From Budorcas taxicolor (taxonomy: Eukaryota; Chordata; Mammalia; Artiodactyla; Bovidae), in the NCBI RefSeq assembly GCF_023091745.1, contig NC_068910.1, forward strand, positions 51,509,272-51,573,271: DNA of 64,000 nt. The letters are read 5' to 3'. The notes beneath the pieces are model-generated. The model worked only from the letters and a program-made list of their open reading frames with translations. It did no database searches and was not told where the DNA came from. The translations under genes and the position numbers were made by a program. Shown here piece by piece: positions 32,329 to 43,120 of this stretch. Within the stretch, counting starts at the first letter, position 1. Every line of letters starts with the position of its first letter.

Positions 32329-32853
32329 TGTAACAGAGAAGAGCAAATCTGACTTCATGCTGGACGTTGTCTGCTTGCTCTAACCCGTGTGTTCTATTGC
32401 CTGTGCTCTATTGCCATGCTGGCTGTGCCCCTCTGCAAAAGAACCTTGCCTGTAGCCTGAAATATGCATGGTGGCACACTTTCAAGGCTCTGCCCTACAG
32501 GCTTGACCTTTAAAGGTAAAACACTGCCATTCATAGAGAGATAAAAAGCCGCAGACTCGAAAATGACAATTGTCTTATCAATAGGAACATGGTGACCACA
32601 CCTACATGGACAGCAGCAAGAACAAAGAATTCCAGCACCCAGAAGTTTGCAACAACCAGCAACTGCCCCCTCCCCTTTTAGGATAAAAGAAGCCTGAATT
32701 CCAACAGAGTTAAGATGGTCCTTTGGGACACGGGTCCATCATCTGGGTCTTGGAGCTTTCTGAACAAGGCTGAAATTCTTTGCCCCAACACCTCCTTTCT
32801 TGATTTATGGACCTGTCATGCCGAGGAGCAGTACAAGCTTGAACTCGGTAACA
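32329..32853 (+). mobile_element. Endogenous-retrovirus solo LTR (ERV1-like)
   Basis: The 525-bp unit begins TGTAACAGAG and ends GGTAACA, so it has TG...CA termini. It holds a TATA-like GGATAAAAGAAGCC near 32682, a decayed poly(A) signal (GAACAAGGCTGAAA where AATAAA is expected, about 32763) and U5-like text to the end. No gag, pol or env sequence adjoins either side. The flanks AAAC and AACC give only a partial TSD. The class is inferred from layout. Confidence 0.7.
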
Positions 32854-33000
32854 AACCACAATTTTAAAAGATCATGCAAAATTTGACATTACAGTAAGGA
32901 TGTAGTTCTTGTCTCAGTGGAATCTTTTTGTATGTTTTTCCCTTCTGTTTCCTGAGACGGAAAGAGGGAGAACAGTAAAGAAACTCAATGGATTGAGCTC

Positions 33001-33018
33001 TGTGTGTGTGTGTGTGTA
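33001..33018. repeat. (TG)n microsatellite
   Basis: A short TGTGTG run after GAGCTC. Confidence 0.9.
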
Positions 33019-33076
33019 CCAGGAAAGTTAAGAGTTTCAATATTTAATAGGCTTGTGGAGTGACAAAATAGTTTGA

Positions 33077-33429
33077 TAATCATTTGATAACTATTGAAGA
33101 GGAATTTTTTAAAGTCCTTTTCAAAGAAAGGTCTGCACAATACTATGACTATATCCACATTTATATAATGCAATATACATGTGTAACTTTATTCATAAAT
33201 CAACACATTTACAGCACAATTGTGAGAAAGGGGCATATCCAGATGGCATTCTAATCATTTGATAACTTTTGAAGAGGAGTTTTTTTAAAGTTATTTTCAA
33301 AGAAAGGTCTGCACAATACTATGACTATAACCACGTTTATATAATGCAATATAAAATGTGTAACTTTATTCATAAATCAACACATTCACAGCTTAATTTT
33401 GAGGAAGGTGCATACCCAGATGGCATTCT
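33077..33429. repeat. Tandem duplication of a ~176-bp unit
   Basis: Unit 1 (33077-33252) and unit 2 (33253-33429) align end to end, both starting TAATCATTTGATAACT and ending AGATGGCATTCT. They share AAAGAAAGGTCTGCACAATA and TTATTCATAAATCAACACAT. Differences are scattered substitutions and a net 2-bp indel, roughly 90% identity. The unit matches no family I know. Confidence 0.9.
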
Positions 33430-33791
33430 GACTCACTTATTTAAAGGCCAAAATGTATTTGTAATGGACAGTGACCATAAGAGTATGTAACCTCTAAAGG
33501 GGGAAAAACACTAAAATTTAAAAATTGTCATCATTCATCTTATCCTTTATTTGTCCCTGTGCTTTTCATTTTTTTTTTTCTCCTGGTATTTTCCACAGCA
33601 GAGTATTTAGAGACCAGGATTTGGAGAATTTAAAAGGCTTTGTGCAAAATGAAGCAGGCACCATCCTGTGTCTATCTTTCATACCGTACTCTTTGTAGGA
33701 CTAAAAAAATATGGAGAAAGCTTAAAATAGCTGACATTCAACAGTGATGCTACCTAAATCTAACCTGTGCTTCCCTAGGGAGGAAAAAAGG

Positions 33792-33819
33792 CCGGGGCGG
33801 GGGGGGGCCGGGGGGGGGG
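33792..33819. repeat. G-run cluster, possible quadruplex
   Basis: G-tracts of 4, 9 and 10 residues (33794-33797, 33799-33807, 33810-33819) are separated by C or CC. It is G-quadruplex-capable on the plus strand in an otherwise AT-rich area. Confidence 0.8.
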
Positions 33820-34620
33820 AAGCACAGGAACAAAAGCATCAGCGAGTATTTTACCATAGGATAGCTATTTAATTGAAAACTATAGCCTATTTTTGGGACT
33901 CCCATGGATAACTGACATACAAACTTGTCTAGCCTCATTCTTCTCTCATAATAGTGACCTGCTGAAGCATCACTGTCTGGCTAGAACATATGTACCCACC
34001 ACTTCCATTTATATTTGAGAAATTATCTATCTCTCACTACAGTTTCCCCATTTAAATAAATTGCACATGTGACTTGCTCTTCCTTATTGTTCTATACTTC
34101 ACTCTGGAGGTCATCACTCTTCATCCTTGAGCACCCATTGGCAAAGCTCTCTGTCTCACCTTGTTGACTTCTCCATATGTCATCAGCATGAATCAGTTTA
34201 CTATTGATTTGGGGGTGGTTCTGGTTGCAGGATATTAATATCTGCTCCCCATCCTGGCCCCTCAATTTCTTTGCAGCTGCAATGTTGAGCTGTATGCATT
34301 ATGTGGGCCAAAAGCACCTCCAGGAATTGGCATCGTGGGTGGAAACACAAAGAGGCCAAAGCCAGGAGAGCTTTACCTTAGAATCTAAAGGCTTTTCAAA
34401 CAGCTTCTGTCTTCTAAATTCAGGTTCTTTCCATGACTTTATTCAGAGCATTTTCAGGACTGATGTGAAACCAGACACAGTTGATATTTTCTGAGATTAT
34501 TTCTAGACTGCTTTGCCCACAGAGCAAGATAATGTGATCTGAACTTGCTTTACCACAAAATTATTAATGACACACTCTACATGTGTAGATAAACTGTGTG
34601 TAGGGGTCCTATAAGTCTGA
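33820..34620. other. Unique intergenic DNA, no gene seen
   Basis: About 800 bp with no recognised family. A 96-residue frame (34204-34494 plus) has no motif to support it. Confidence 0.5.
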
Positions 34621-34634
34621 GTCTATGTTCTTTT

Positions 34635-34885
34635 GGAGAAGGCAATGGCAACCCACTCCAGTACTCTTGCCTGGAAAATCCCATGGCCAGAGGAGCCTGG
34701 TAGGCTGCAAAGAGTTGGGCACGACTGAGCTACTTCACTTTCACTTTTCAATTTCATGCATTGGGGAAGGAAATGGCAACCCACGCCAGTGTTCTTGCCT
34801 GGAAAATCCCAGGGATGGGGGAGCCTCGTGGGCTGCCGTCTATGGGATCGCACAGAGTCAGACACGACTGAAGTGACTTAGCAGC
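34635..34885 (+). mobile_element. Bov-A2 SINE with 10-bp TSD
   Basis: ATGTTCTTTT is at 34625-34634 and 34886-34895. Two Bov-A units are present; the first lacks about 20 bp of its middle (GTAGGCTGCAAAGAGTTGGG), so it is a deleted variant. Confidence 0.96.
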
Positions 34886-34899
34886 ATGTTCTTTTTAAA

Positions 34900-35290
34900 C
34901 ACTTAGTTCAGAGCCTTGGGGAGCTACAGTACCAGTCACTGAGAGAATAAATCACTCAAAAGTCATTTCTACCTACCTTAACTGGTTGTTTATAGATCTT
35001 GTTTGTTTGTCTAAGTAAGGCTCTTCACCATCTGGCCTGAATGGCATGCATGGTGCTCAGTCCATCTCCATTTATACTTGTGCTCCAAATGAGCACAGCC
35101 CAAAGATATCCCCCTTTAACATGTGTCCAAGAAGACATTCTGCCAAATGAACAAACACAAACATAGTATATTTGGCAGATATGTTGAATGCTATTTATCT
35201 TTGTCTTGGAGATTAATAGGAACATTATCATATTTAAAATGTGTACATATATGCATATATACATACTCAGTTTTTATATAACATCTATAA
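34900..35290. other. Unassigned intergenic sequence
   Basis: About 390 bp without recognisable features. Confidence 0.5.
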
Positions 35291-35619
35291 ACAAAAAAGA
35301 TCTTCATGACCCAGATAATCACGATGGTGTGATCACTCACGTAGAGCCAGACATCCTGGAATGTGAAGTCAAATGGGCCTTAGAAAGCATCACTACACAC
35401 AAAGCTAGTGGAGGTGATGGAATTCCAGTTGAGCTGTTTCAAATCCTGAAAGATGATGCTGTGAAAGTGCTGCACTCAATATGCTAGCAAATTTGGAAAA
35501 CTTAGCTGTGGCCACAGGACTGGAAAAGGTCAGTTTTCATTCCAATCCCAAAGAAAGGCAATGCCAACGAATCCTCAAACTACCAAACAAGTGCACTCAT
35601 CTCACATGCTAGTAAAGTA

Positions 35620-36477
35620 ATGGTTAAAATTCTCCAAGCCAAGCTTCAGCAATACATGAACCGTGAACTTCCAGATGTTCAAGCTGGTTTTAGAAAAGGC
35701 AGAGGAACCAGAGATCAAATTGCCAACATCTGCTGGATCATGGGAAAAGCAAGAGAGTTCCAGAAAAACATCTATTTCTGCCTTATTGACTATGCCAAAG
35801 CCTTTGACTGTGTGGATCATAATAAACTGTGGAAAATTCTGAGAGAGATGGGCATACCAGACCACCTGACCTGCCTCTTGAGAAACTTATATGCAGGTCA
35901 GGAAGCAACAGTTAGAACTGGACATGGAACAACAGACTGGTTCCAAATAGGAAAAGGAGTACATCAAGGCTGTCTATTGTCACCCTGCTTATTTAACTTA
36001 TATGCAGAGTACATCATGATAAACGCTGGGTTGGAAGAAACACAAGCTGGAATCAAGATTGCCAGGAGAAATATCAAGAACCTGAGATATGCAGACGACA
36101 CCACCCTTATGGCAGAAAGTGAAGAGGAACTTAAAAGCCTCTTGATGAAAGTGAAAGAGGAGAGTAAAAAAGTTGGCTTAAAGCTCAATATTCAGAAAAC
36201 GAAGATCATGGCATCTGGTCCCATCACTTCATGGGAAATAGATGGGGAAACAGTAGAAAGAGTTTCAGACTTTATTTTGGGGGGCTCCAAAATCACTGTA
36301 GATGGTGATTGCAGCCATGAAATTAAAATCCACTTACTCCTTGGAAGAAAAGTTTTGACCAACCTAGACAGCATATTCAAAAGCAGAGACATTACTTTGC
36401 CAACAAAGGTCCGTCTGCTGCTGCTGCTGCTGCTGCTAAGTCACCTCAGTCGTGTCCGATTATGTGAGACCCCATAG
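35620..36477 (+). pseudogene. BovB RT fragment (285 aa), ended by SINE piece
   Basis: The open RT region shows the RTE N-terminal phrase QAGFRKGRGTRDQIANICW (about residues 21-39), motif A in LIDYAKAFDCVDH (55-67), QGCLLSP, and intact YADD (157-160). From about residue 266 the reading passes into the inserted CTG array and stops. Upstream, an in-frame stop separates it from the preceding RT N-terminal text (35188-35487). It is not functional. Confidence 0.85.
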
Positions 36478-36481
36478 ACGG
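36414..36481 (-). mobile_element. 68-bp Bov-A2 fragment inside BovB
   Basis: A (CTG)n run followed by AAGTCACCTCAGTCGTGTCC and CCCATAGACGG is the 3' end of Bov-A2 in reverse. BovB sequence continues on both sides, but about 9 bp of BovB is missing at the junction and no TSD is visible. Confidence 0.88.
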
Positions 36482-36927
36482 CGCTATGGTTTTTCCAGTA
36501 GTAATGTATGGGTGTGAGAGTTGGACTGTGAAGAAAGCTGAGCGCCAAAGAATTGATGCTTTGAACTGTGGTGTTGGAGAAGAATCTTGCGAGTCCCTTG
36601 AACTGCAAAGAGATCCAACCAGTCCATCCTAAAGGAGATCAGTCCCGGGTGTTCATTGGAAGCTGATGCTAAAGCTGAAACTCCAATACTTTGGCCACCT
36701 CATGTGAAGAATTGACTCATTTGAAAAGACCCTGATGCTGGGAGGGATTGGGGGCAGGAGGAGAAGGGGACGACAGAAGATGAGACGGTTGGATGGCATC
36801 ACTGACTCGATGGACATAAGTTTGAGTGAACTCTGGGAGTTGGTGATGGACAGGGAGGCCTGGCGTGCTGTGATTCATGGGGTCACAAAGAGTCGGACAG
36901 ACTGAGCAACTGAACTGATAATTACTC

Positions 36928-37204
36928 CATAGCTGCTGCTTCTGCTCCTAAGTTGCTTCAGTCATGTCTGACTCTGTGTGACCCCATAGATGGCAGAGCA
37001 CCAGGCTCCTCTGTCCCTGTGATTCTGCAGGCAAGAATACTGGAGTGGGTTGCCATTTCCTTCTCCAATGCATGCATGCATGCTAAATCTCTTTAGTCAT
37101 GTCCGACTCTGTGCGACCCCATGGACAGCAGCCCACCAGGCTCCTCTGTCCATGGGATTCTCCAGGCAAGAATACTGGAGGGGGTTGCCATTTCCTTCTC
37201 CAAT
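36928..37204 (-). mobile_element. Bov-A2 SINE
   Basis: Two reverse Bov-A units joined by an ATGCATGCATGC linker. A degenerate GCTGCTGCTTCTGCTCC tail lies at the left. It is adjacent to the 3' end of the BovB. Confidence 0.95.
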
Positions 37205-37209
37205 ATACC

Positions 37210-39222
37210 CCATAAAACTATTATTTAATGAAGCCCCTATTTCTTATCACCATATATCATTTAAGGGCCAAAATCAAAGTCCTTTTCTTTGCTCTCAGAG
37301 TCACCAAACCACAGTGACAATTATCAAGCAGGGATCTCCTGGGGTTTATTCCTCATTCATTTTTGTATCACCACATAGTGCTCAGCACACAGTTTTACTT
37401 AAGAGTCAGTGATCACTTAATATTTAATGATTACATGGATAAATGCCTTTTACACTGACTGGAGCTTAGAAATACACATTTTATGTGAGAAAAATGCCTT
37501 TAGTTACTAGACTCATCAAACTGGGCTTCTGCATGTATTAAAAAAAAGAACAATGGCACAGGGTTTAAAACAGTTCTATAGCATGCCATCATGCTGTACA
37601 ATGTGCCATCATTCAAATCATCTACTATCTCCTTTGATCATAAGCCACACTAAAGTCTAAACTATGATTCTGAGAGTTTGTGCATCTGCTCCTAAATCCT
37701 TGTGTCCTAGTTGAGTAGTTGGATCTGTCTTATTTTTAGCACTGCAGAGTCATAAAACCTCCCAGTGGAAAGGAACACTTTACAGTCAAGACAGACCAAT
37801 GGCTTCATTTCCTAGATGAGGTAACAAAGTCTCAGATGGTTCACAGGATCTGCCCAAGGTCACACGGGAGAAATTTTCAAAGAGGTGCTTTGTACTTTTC
37901 CCTATGTATCCAACAGTCTCTGGCACATTTAATAAGAAATATGACATATTAATTAATCATATTCATAATATAATCTTACAAACTACTTTTATATAGACCA
38001 ACCTTGGAAGTCTGTTACCTTAAGACTTAATAGAAAGGAAAAATTTCCTCACTAATTAATTATGCTACTGTGTAACTTACTAAGAAATGATACACAGCAG
38101 GTCTAGTCTGCAAAAGAAAATCAGATAAAGTGATGAGTGGGTGTCTATGAGAGCTTGTGAGATGAAAGGCGAAAGTGATCCAGAGTTTGTAACAAGAATG
38201 TTCTCAGTTCTACGTGACCATACTTCATCAAAAAGTTCCACTATAATTGCTTAAAAAGGACACATCTGTCACTCAAAGTTTGAATTGAAGGAATTAGAAA
38301 ATGTGAAGACGAGAAAGTAATTTCAATATTAGTGTTGGATGGAGTAGATGTTGAATACATTTATCACGTGAAACAAGAGTAGTTAAAAAAATCAAATACA
38401 TGGTGATTATATAGCAGCTTGAAAACAATTTATGAGAAAAAATGAAAAATGTGAGAAATGGACAAATCATAATAATTATTATACTTTTAACATAAATCTC
38501 AATCTTTCAAATATTTAAAAATGAAGTAAATATGGAATTTTTAAAATTAAGGTGAGCAAGAGTAACCATTCAGTGGTTTAAAAGACTTTTTACATGCAGA
38601 GTTAAAAAAATTATTTTGTAATTTCCCTAGATCATGGACATAAACCAGTTGTATAAGGGACCACTGGAACATCTCAATTTATCCCAAGAACTAGAAATGT
38701 GAAAGCCATGTTCTCTGTAACAAGCAATGAGATTAGGAATGACTAGCAAAATTTTAACCAAAAAGTTACAGGGAAAAAAGGGAGACACTTTGAAGACTTT
38801 TAATTTTACTCTCAGAATATGAGTTAAAAGGATTCATGTATTTACAAAGCCAAGACAGACTGTTGAAAATAAGCTGTTGTCAGAAATGTGTACAAGAAAA
38901 GGAAAAATTTGAGAGCTGAATTTAAAGTGAAGCTATAGACTTGATACTGCAGAAAACTGCATCACTGGGACAAAAGACAAACAGGACAGAGTTCTAGAAT
39001 TTGATGGAGAAAGTTAAAGAATACAAAATTAGAGAAGAGATAAAAGCTATGGAGGACAGGTGATACATCCAAATGATCCCATCCAGGTAGGTCAAATTCC
39101 TTAGCATCCATTTCCAATCAAGACTCTTTGGTAATGAGAGTAGAGTTCTCCTTACAAAAATGAAGAATAGTTTACTGAAATCGACATCCAGTTCAAGTTA
39201 AAGGGCAGCATGCTAAAAGTAT
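37210..39222. other. Longest unique stretch; MIR only
   Basis: About 2 kb with a MIR fragment and otherwise AT-rich single-copy-looking DNA. I see no gene; frames are short. Confidence 0.5.
37760..37872 (+). mobile_element. MIR SINE core
   Basis: TTCATTTCCTAGATGAGGTA, then AAGTCTCAGATGGTTCACAG and GCCCAAGGTCACAC, is a MIR core in forward order. Confidence 0.65.
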
Positions 39223-39409
39223 TGGGCTTCGCTGGTGGCTTGGACAGTAAAGAATCTGCCTGCAATGAAGAGGACCCAGATTCGATCCCTGGGTCAGGAA
39301 GATCCCCTGGAGAAGGGAATGGAAACCCACTCCAGTATTCCTAACCTGGAGAATTTCATGGACAGAGGAGCCCGGAGGGCTGCGGTCCATGGGGTCACAA
39401 AGAGTAACA
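39223..39409 (+). mobile_element. Bov-tA SINE
   Basis: GGGCTTCGCTGGTGGC head, B box GATTCGATCCC and a Bov-A unit truncated at GTCACAAAGAGTAACAC. Confidence 0.93.
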
Positions 39410-39627
39410 CAGGAATAATACTGGAATGTTTGACTTCAAAGGTATTTTTAGGAATACTCAAGATGTTTGGAGAATTAAGGAGAAAGTCAATATATATTTC
39501 AAAATATCATGCTAATTTTATGCACAAGAATATTTTCTGTGTTTTTCAATTCCTACAGACTCATGAGCTAGAGACTGAATATGTGAGACCAAATTGTCTC
39601 CAGCTTGGTCACACCTAGGCTCCAGTT

Positions 39628-39846
39628 TGGGGCTTCCCTGGTGGCTCAGAGGTTAAAGCATCTGCCTACAATGCAGGAAACCTGGGTTCGATCCCTGGGT
39701 TGGGAAGATCCCCTGGAGAAAGAAATGGTAACCCACTCCAGTATTCTTCCCTGGAGAATCCCATGGACAGAGAAGCCTGGTAGGCTACAGTCAAGGGGGT
39801 TGCAAAGAGTTGAACACGACTGAGTGATTTCACTTTCACTTTCAAG
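39628..39846 (+). mobile_element. Bov-tA SINE
   Basis: Near-consensus copy: GCTTCCCTGGTGGCTCAGAG head, GGGTTCGATCCC, and tail GATTTCACTTTCACTTTCA. Confidence 0.95.
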
Positions 39847-40004
39847 GTCACAGGAAGGAGCTCGATGAGCTTAAATTCCTTTCTAGCTGTCACTGTCAGT
39901 AAGTCTGAGACAATTGCTATAGATGTCAATATCTACCTGAGATTAAACACTGACTGTGACCACGCCATTTCCTGTTTTACTCTAATAATCATGTTCACTG
40001 AAAG

Positions 40005-40200
40005 TTTATTATGTGCCAGACATCATTCTCATAATTTAATTCTCACAACAATACTTTGAATTGAGTGTTAGGGAGATCTCTCTCTTTTTTTTTTTTTTTT
40101 AGATAAGGAAAATGAGGCTCAAGGAGTTAAATAATTGTCAGAGGTCACACAGCCAGGTGTTGGAGAATTCCCTCTAACTGCCCTGAGCTACTGGACCACA
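40005..40200 (+). mobile_element. MIR SINE with internal T run
   Basis: TTATTATGTGCCAGACATCA, CATAATTTAATTCTCACAAC, AAGGAAAATGAGGCTCAAGG and GAGGTCACACAGCCAG are in MIR order. They are interrupted by a run of about 17 T at 40085-40102. Confidence 0.8.
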
Positions 40201-40453
40201 CTGCTGCCTATGGTGGTGTTTCTTAGGATGATTTTGCCTCTCAGTGTCACCATGCTCCCTACTAGCTCCTTTGCATGAAAGCTTGAGTTCCTGTCATCCT
40301 GGTTTTCTGGCATTTTCTTCTAGAAGGATTTAAAATTGTGGATCTTAGAGCTACACCTGCTTGAATAAATGGGCCAGACACATGACCCATTCCCAGCTAC
40401 TGTTTTACAACTTGGCCATATCTCAAAGGGGCTGGTGTTTTGCTCAGGAAATG

Positions 40454-40470
40454 AAAAAAAAAAAAAAAAA
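40454..40470. repeat. Poly(A) run
   Basis: Seventeen A residues after GGAAATG. No retroposed body is identified upstream. Confidence 0.85.
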
Positions 40471-40611
40471 GAACTCAGCTTTCCAAAATTGTATTCTGTG
40501 AAACATCAAGTAATATGAACTTTAAATTGACATATTATGGAAATAACAGAGCTCCATGCACAATAAAATATATGTAAAAATATGGATTCTATAATATTTA
40601 ACCAATTTGCT

Positions 40612-40842
40612 TTATTTTTTAATATTTATTAAATTATTTAGCTGAGTCTTAGCTGTGGCACGCGGGATCCTTTGTTGAGGTGCAAGGATTCTCTAGCTGT
40701 AGTGCAAGGGCTCAGTAGTTGCAGCATGTGGGCTTAGTTGCTCTGTGTCATTGTGGGATGTTAGTTCCCTGATCAGGGATTGAACCCATGTCCCCTGCAC
40801 TGCAAGGCAGATTCTTAACAACTGGACCACTAGGGCAGTCTC
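40612..40842 (-). mobile_element. CHR-type tRNA-derived SINE
   Basis: Reverse copy: plus-strand GATCAGGGATTGAACCC is the inverted B box and GGACCACTAGGGCAGTCTC the inverted head. The A-rich tail reads TTTATTAAATTATTTA at left. Confidence 0.87.
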
Positions 40843-40896
40843 TAACCAATTTCTTTAATGAGACATTTTTCAAAACGTTTACCGTGCTCATGTATG

Positions 40897-41121
40897 TGTG
40901 CATGTATGCTAAGATGTTTCAGTCGTGCCTGACTCTTTGTGACCCTATGGACTGTAGCCCACCAGGCTCCTCTGTCCATGCGGATTCTCCAGGCAAGAAT
41001 ACTAGAATGGGTTGCTGTTTCTCCTTCAGGGTATCTTCCTGACAGAGGGATTGAACCCATATCTCTAAGGTCTCCTATATTGGCAGGTGGGTTCTTTACG
41101 GCTAGTGCCACCTAGAAACCC
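40897..41121 (-). mobile_element. Bov-tA SINE
   Basis: Reverse copy with 3' end TATGCTAAGATGTTTCAGTC at left, inverted B box GGGATTGAACCC and head at about 41095-41120. Confidence 0.93.
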
Positions 41122-41169
41122 AATGCTAATGAATATCACACTGGATTTCTTAGGTGCTTTATGCAATAT

Positions 41170-41236
41170 AAACTTTATTTTACTTATTAAAGTAAAATAA
41201 ACTTTATTTTATAAATAAAATAAAGTTTATTTTACT
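41170..41236. repeat. AT hairpin cluster
   Basis: A perfect inverted repeat has 21-bp arms (41191-41211 and 41216-41236) and a TAAA loop. The preceding 41174-41184 also pairs with 41191-41201 (11-bp arms, TATTAA spacer), so alternative hairpins are possible. Confidence 0.9.
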
Positions 41237-41239
41237 CAG

Positions 41240-42030
41240 GAAATTTTTGGGAAGTTCTACATTATCCAATTATTTGTTTATTCAAATAATCATGTCATTG
41301 GAATCTTCATGATCATGGATAACATTATGCTTAGATGGGAAGCTTGGACTCCGGGCATAATATTACAGAAATAAATTGTTAGAGATATGAAATACCTCTT
41401 CTGATTCAGTTGTGTCATATATAAACAGCTAATCTCCATCTTTATTTTTTAGAAGGAAGGAGTTGTTTAGCGCCGCTGAGTCCAGTCCTAAATATGTGTT
41501 TAATCCTTTCTGACATAAACTGTTTGTAACAAATGAACTCCAGCTTGCATGCAGTATAAGCTCCATCACGGTTAAATCCCTGAGGCATTAGGTGAGCCTG
41601 ACTCAGGTGTGCGAGTCAGCTTCTTAATTCCATTTCAAAATGTGCCTTCTCGTCAGAGCGAGAAAGCAGCCTCTGCTTATGTGGAATCAGGCAAGGTGAG
41701 GGTCCTTCCACTTATGCTGGATTGAAGTGTTTCTTTCTTCTTCTGAGTGTAGAGCTATTTCTTATCGCAGCGGATGTCCAATACCACAGGACGCATCATT
41801 CTTGGTTCATTAGCAATGCTTGACTAATCCTAATGGTCAAACTTCTGAGAGCGGTCTGCAATAGGTCACATCATCACTGACAGATCACAATGTAAAGTGG
41901 GAAAACAAGGCACCAGAAAGACTTGAAGTAACTGTGTACTTTCCTAAAAGGGATTACAAACAATAAAAAAATGCACCTGTGTGTATACACATGTATACAT
42001 ATATACATGTGTACAGATATATATATATAT
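41240..42030. other. Unique DNA, candidate regulatory element
   Basis: About 800 bp with no transposon signature. The part at 41450-41880 keeps many CpGs and an AP-1-like TGACTCAG (41600-41607). No open frame with splice signals is apparent. Function is not established. Confidence 0.4.
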
Positions 42031-42036
42031 GCATAT

Positions 42037-42249
42037 GGGTTTCCGAGGTGGTACAGTCGTAAAGAATCTGCCTGCCAGTGGAGGAGGGGCAAGAGACACA
42101 GTTTTGATCCCTGGGTCAGAAAGATCCCCTGGAGTAGAAAATAGCAACCTGCCCCAGTATTCTTGCCTGGAAAATTCCATAGACAGAGGAGCCTGGTGGG
42201 CTACAGCCCATGGAGTCGCAGAGTCAGACACAACTGAGCAACTGAGCAG
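42037..42249 (+). mobile_element. Bov-tA SINE
   Basis: Diverged head (GGTTTCCGAGGTGGTACAG; B box TTTTGATCCC) and Bov-A unit. TA-rich flanks mask the TSD. Confidence 0.9.
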
Positions 42250-42266
42250 AATATATTATATATGTA

Positions 42267-42462
42267 GACCCTGATGCTGGGAAAGACTGAGGGCAGGAGG
42301 AGAAGGGGGTAAAAGAGGATCAGATGGGTGGATGGCATCATCAACTCAATGGAGTTGAGTTTGAGCAAACTCAGGGAGAGAGTGAAGGACAGGAAAGCCT
42401 GTTGTGCTGCAGTCCATGGGGTCACAAACAGCTGGACATGATTGAGCAAATGAACAACAACA
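42267..42462 (+). mobile_element. BovB LINE 3' fragment
   Basis: From GACCCTGATGCTGGGAAAG through the GGAGGAGAAGG and GGATGGCATCATCAACTCAA region to a tail that has drifted to GAACAACAACAATG. Confidence 0.9.
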
Positions 42463-42628
42463 ATGTACATATATAAACATATATATATATAAAAGGAACC
42501 AGATTGAAACTTTTGGATGCAGTCTAATATATTTCATTCTTAAGTTCTAGAGTTAGAGCCATAGATAATTAAATTAAATTAGGTTGTTTTTTTTTCCCCT
42601 TTCTGTCCCTTTTCCCCTCTTGGCCACT

Positions 42629-43110
42629 CTTTTTTTTAATTTATTTTTTAAATTGAAGGATAATTGCTTTACAGAATTTTGTTTTCTGTCAAACCTCAAC
42701 ATCAATCAGCCATAGGTATACATATATTCCCTCCCTTTCGAACTTCCCTCCCATCTCCCTCCCCATCCCACCCCTCTAGGTTGATACAGAGCCCCTGTTT
42801 GAGTTTCCTGAGCCATAGAGCAAATTCCCATTGTCGATCTATTTTACATATGGTAGTGTAAGTTTCCATGTTACTCTTTCCATACATCTCACCCTCTCCG
42901 CCCCTCTCCCCATGTGCATAAGTCTATTCTCTGTCTGTTTCTACATTGCTGCCCTGTAAATTCTTCAGTACCATTTTCTAGATTCCATATATATGTGTTA
43001 GAATATGATATTTATCTTTCTCTTTCTGACTTAATTCACTCTGTATAATAGGTTCTAGGTTCATCCACCTCAGAACTGACTCAATGGTGTTCCTTTTTAT
43101 GGCTGAGTGA
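42629..43110 (-). mobile_element. L1 3' UTR, outermost part of nested L1
   Basis: The T-run at about 42631-42637 marks the inverted L1 poly(A) end. The 3' UTR follows (plus TTGAAGGATAATTGCTTTAC, ATCAATCAGCCATAGGTATA, GTAAGTTTCCATGTTACTCT). It is interrupted at 43111-43120 by a BovB. Confidence 0.9.
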
Positions 43111-43120
43111 TATTCCATTG

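Larger units (their letters stand above)
35291..36919 (+). mobile_element. BovB LINE, 5'-truncated, interrupted
   Basis: A 1.6-kb BovB runs from the linker before RT (codons for KKDLHDPDNHDGVITH) to the (AACTGA) tail. A TAG stop lies near 35484, and a SINE-derived fragment at 36414-36481 splits the C-terminal RT. The copy is otherwise well conserved. Confidence 0.95.

Noticed and set aside
33077..33429. CRISPR-like array
   Set aside because: Only two adjoining long copies with no spacers, in a mammalian genome.
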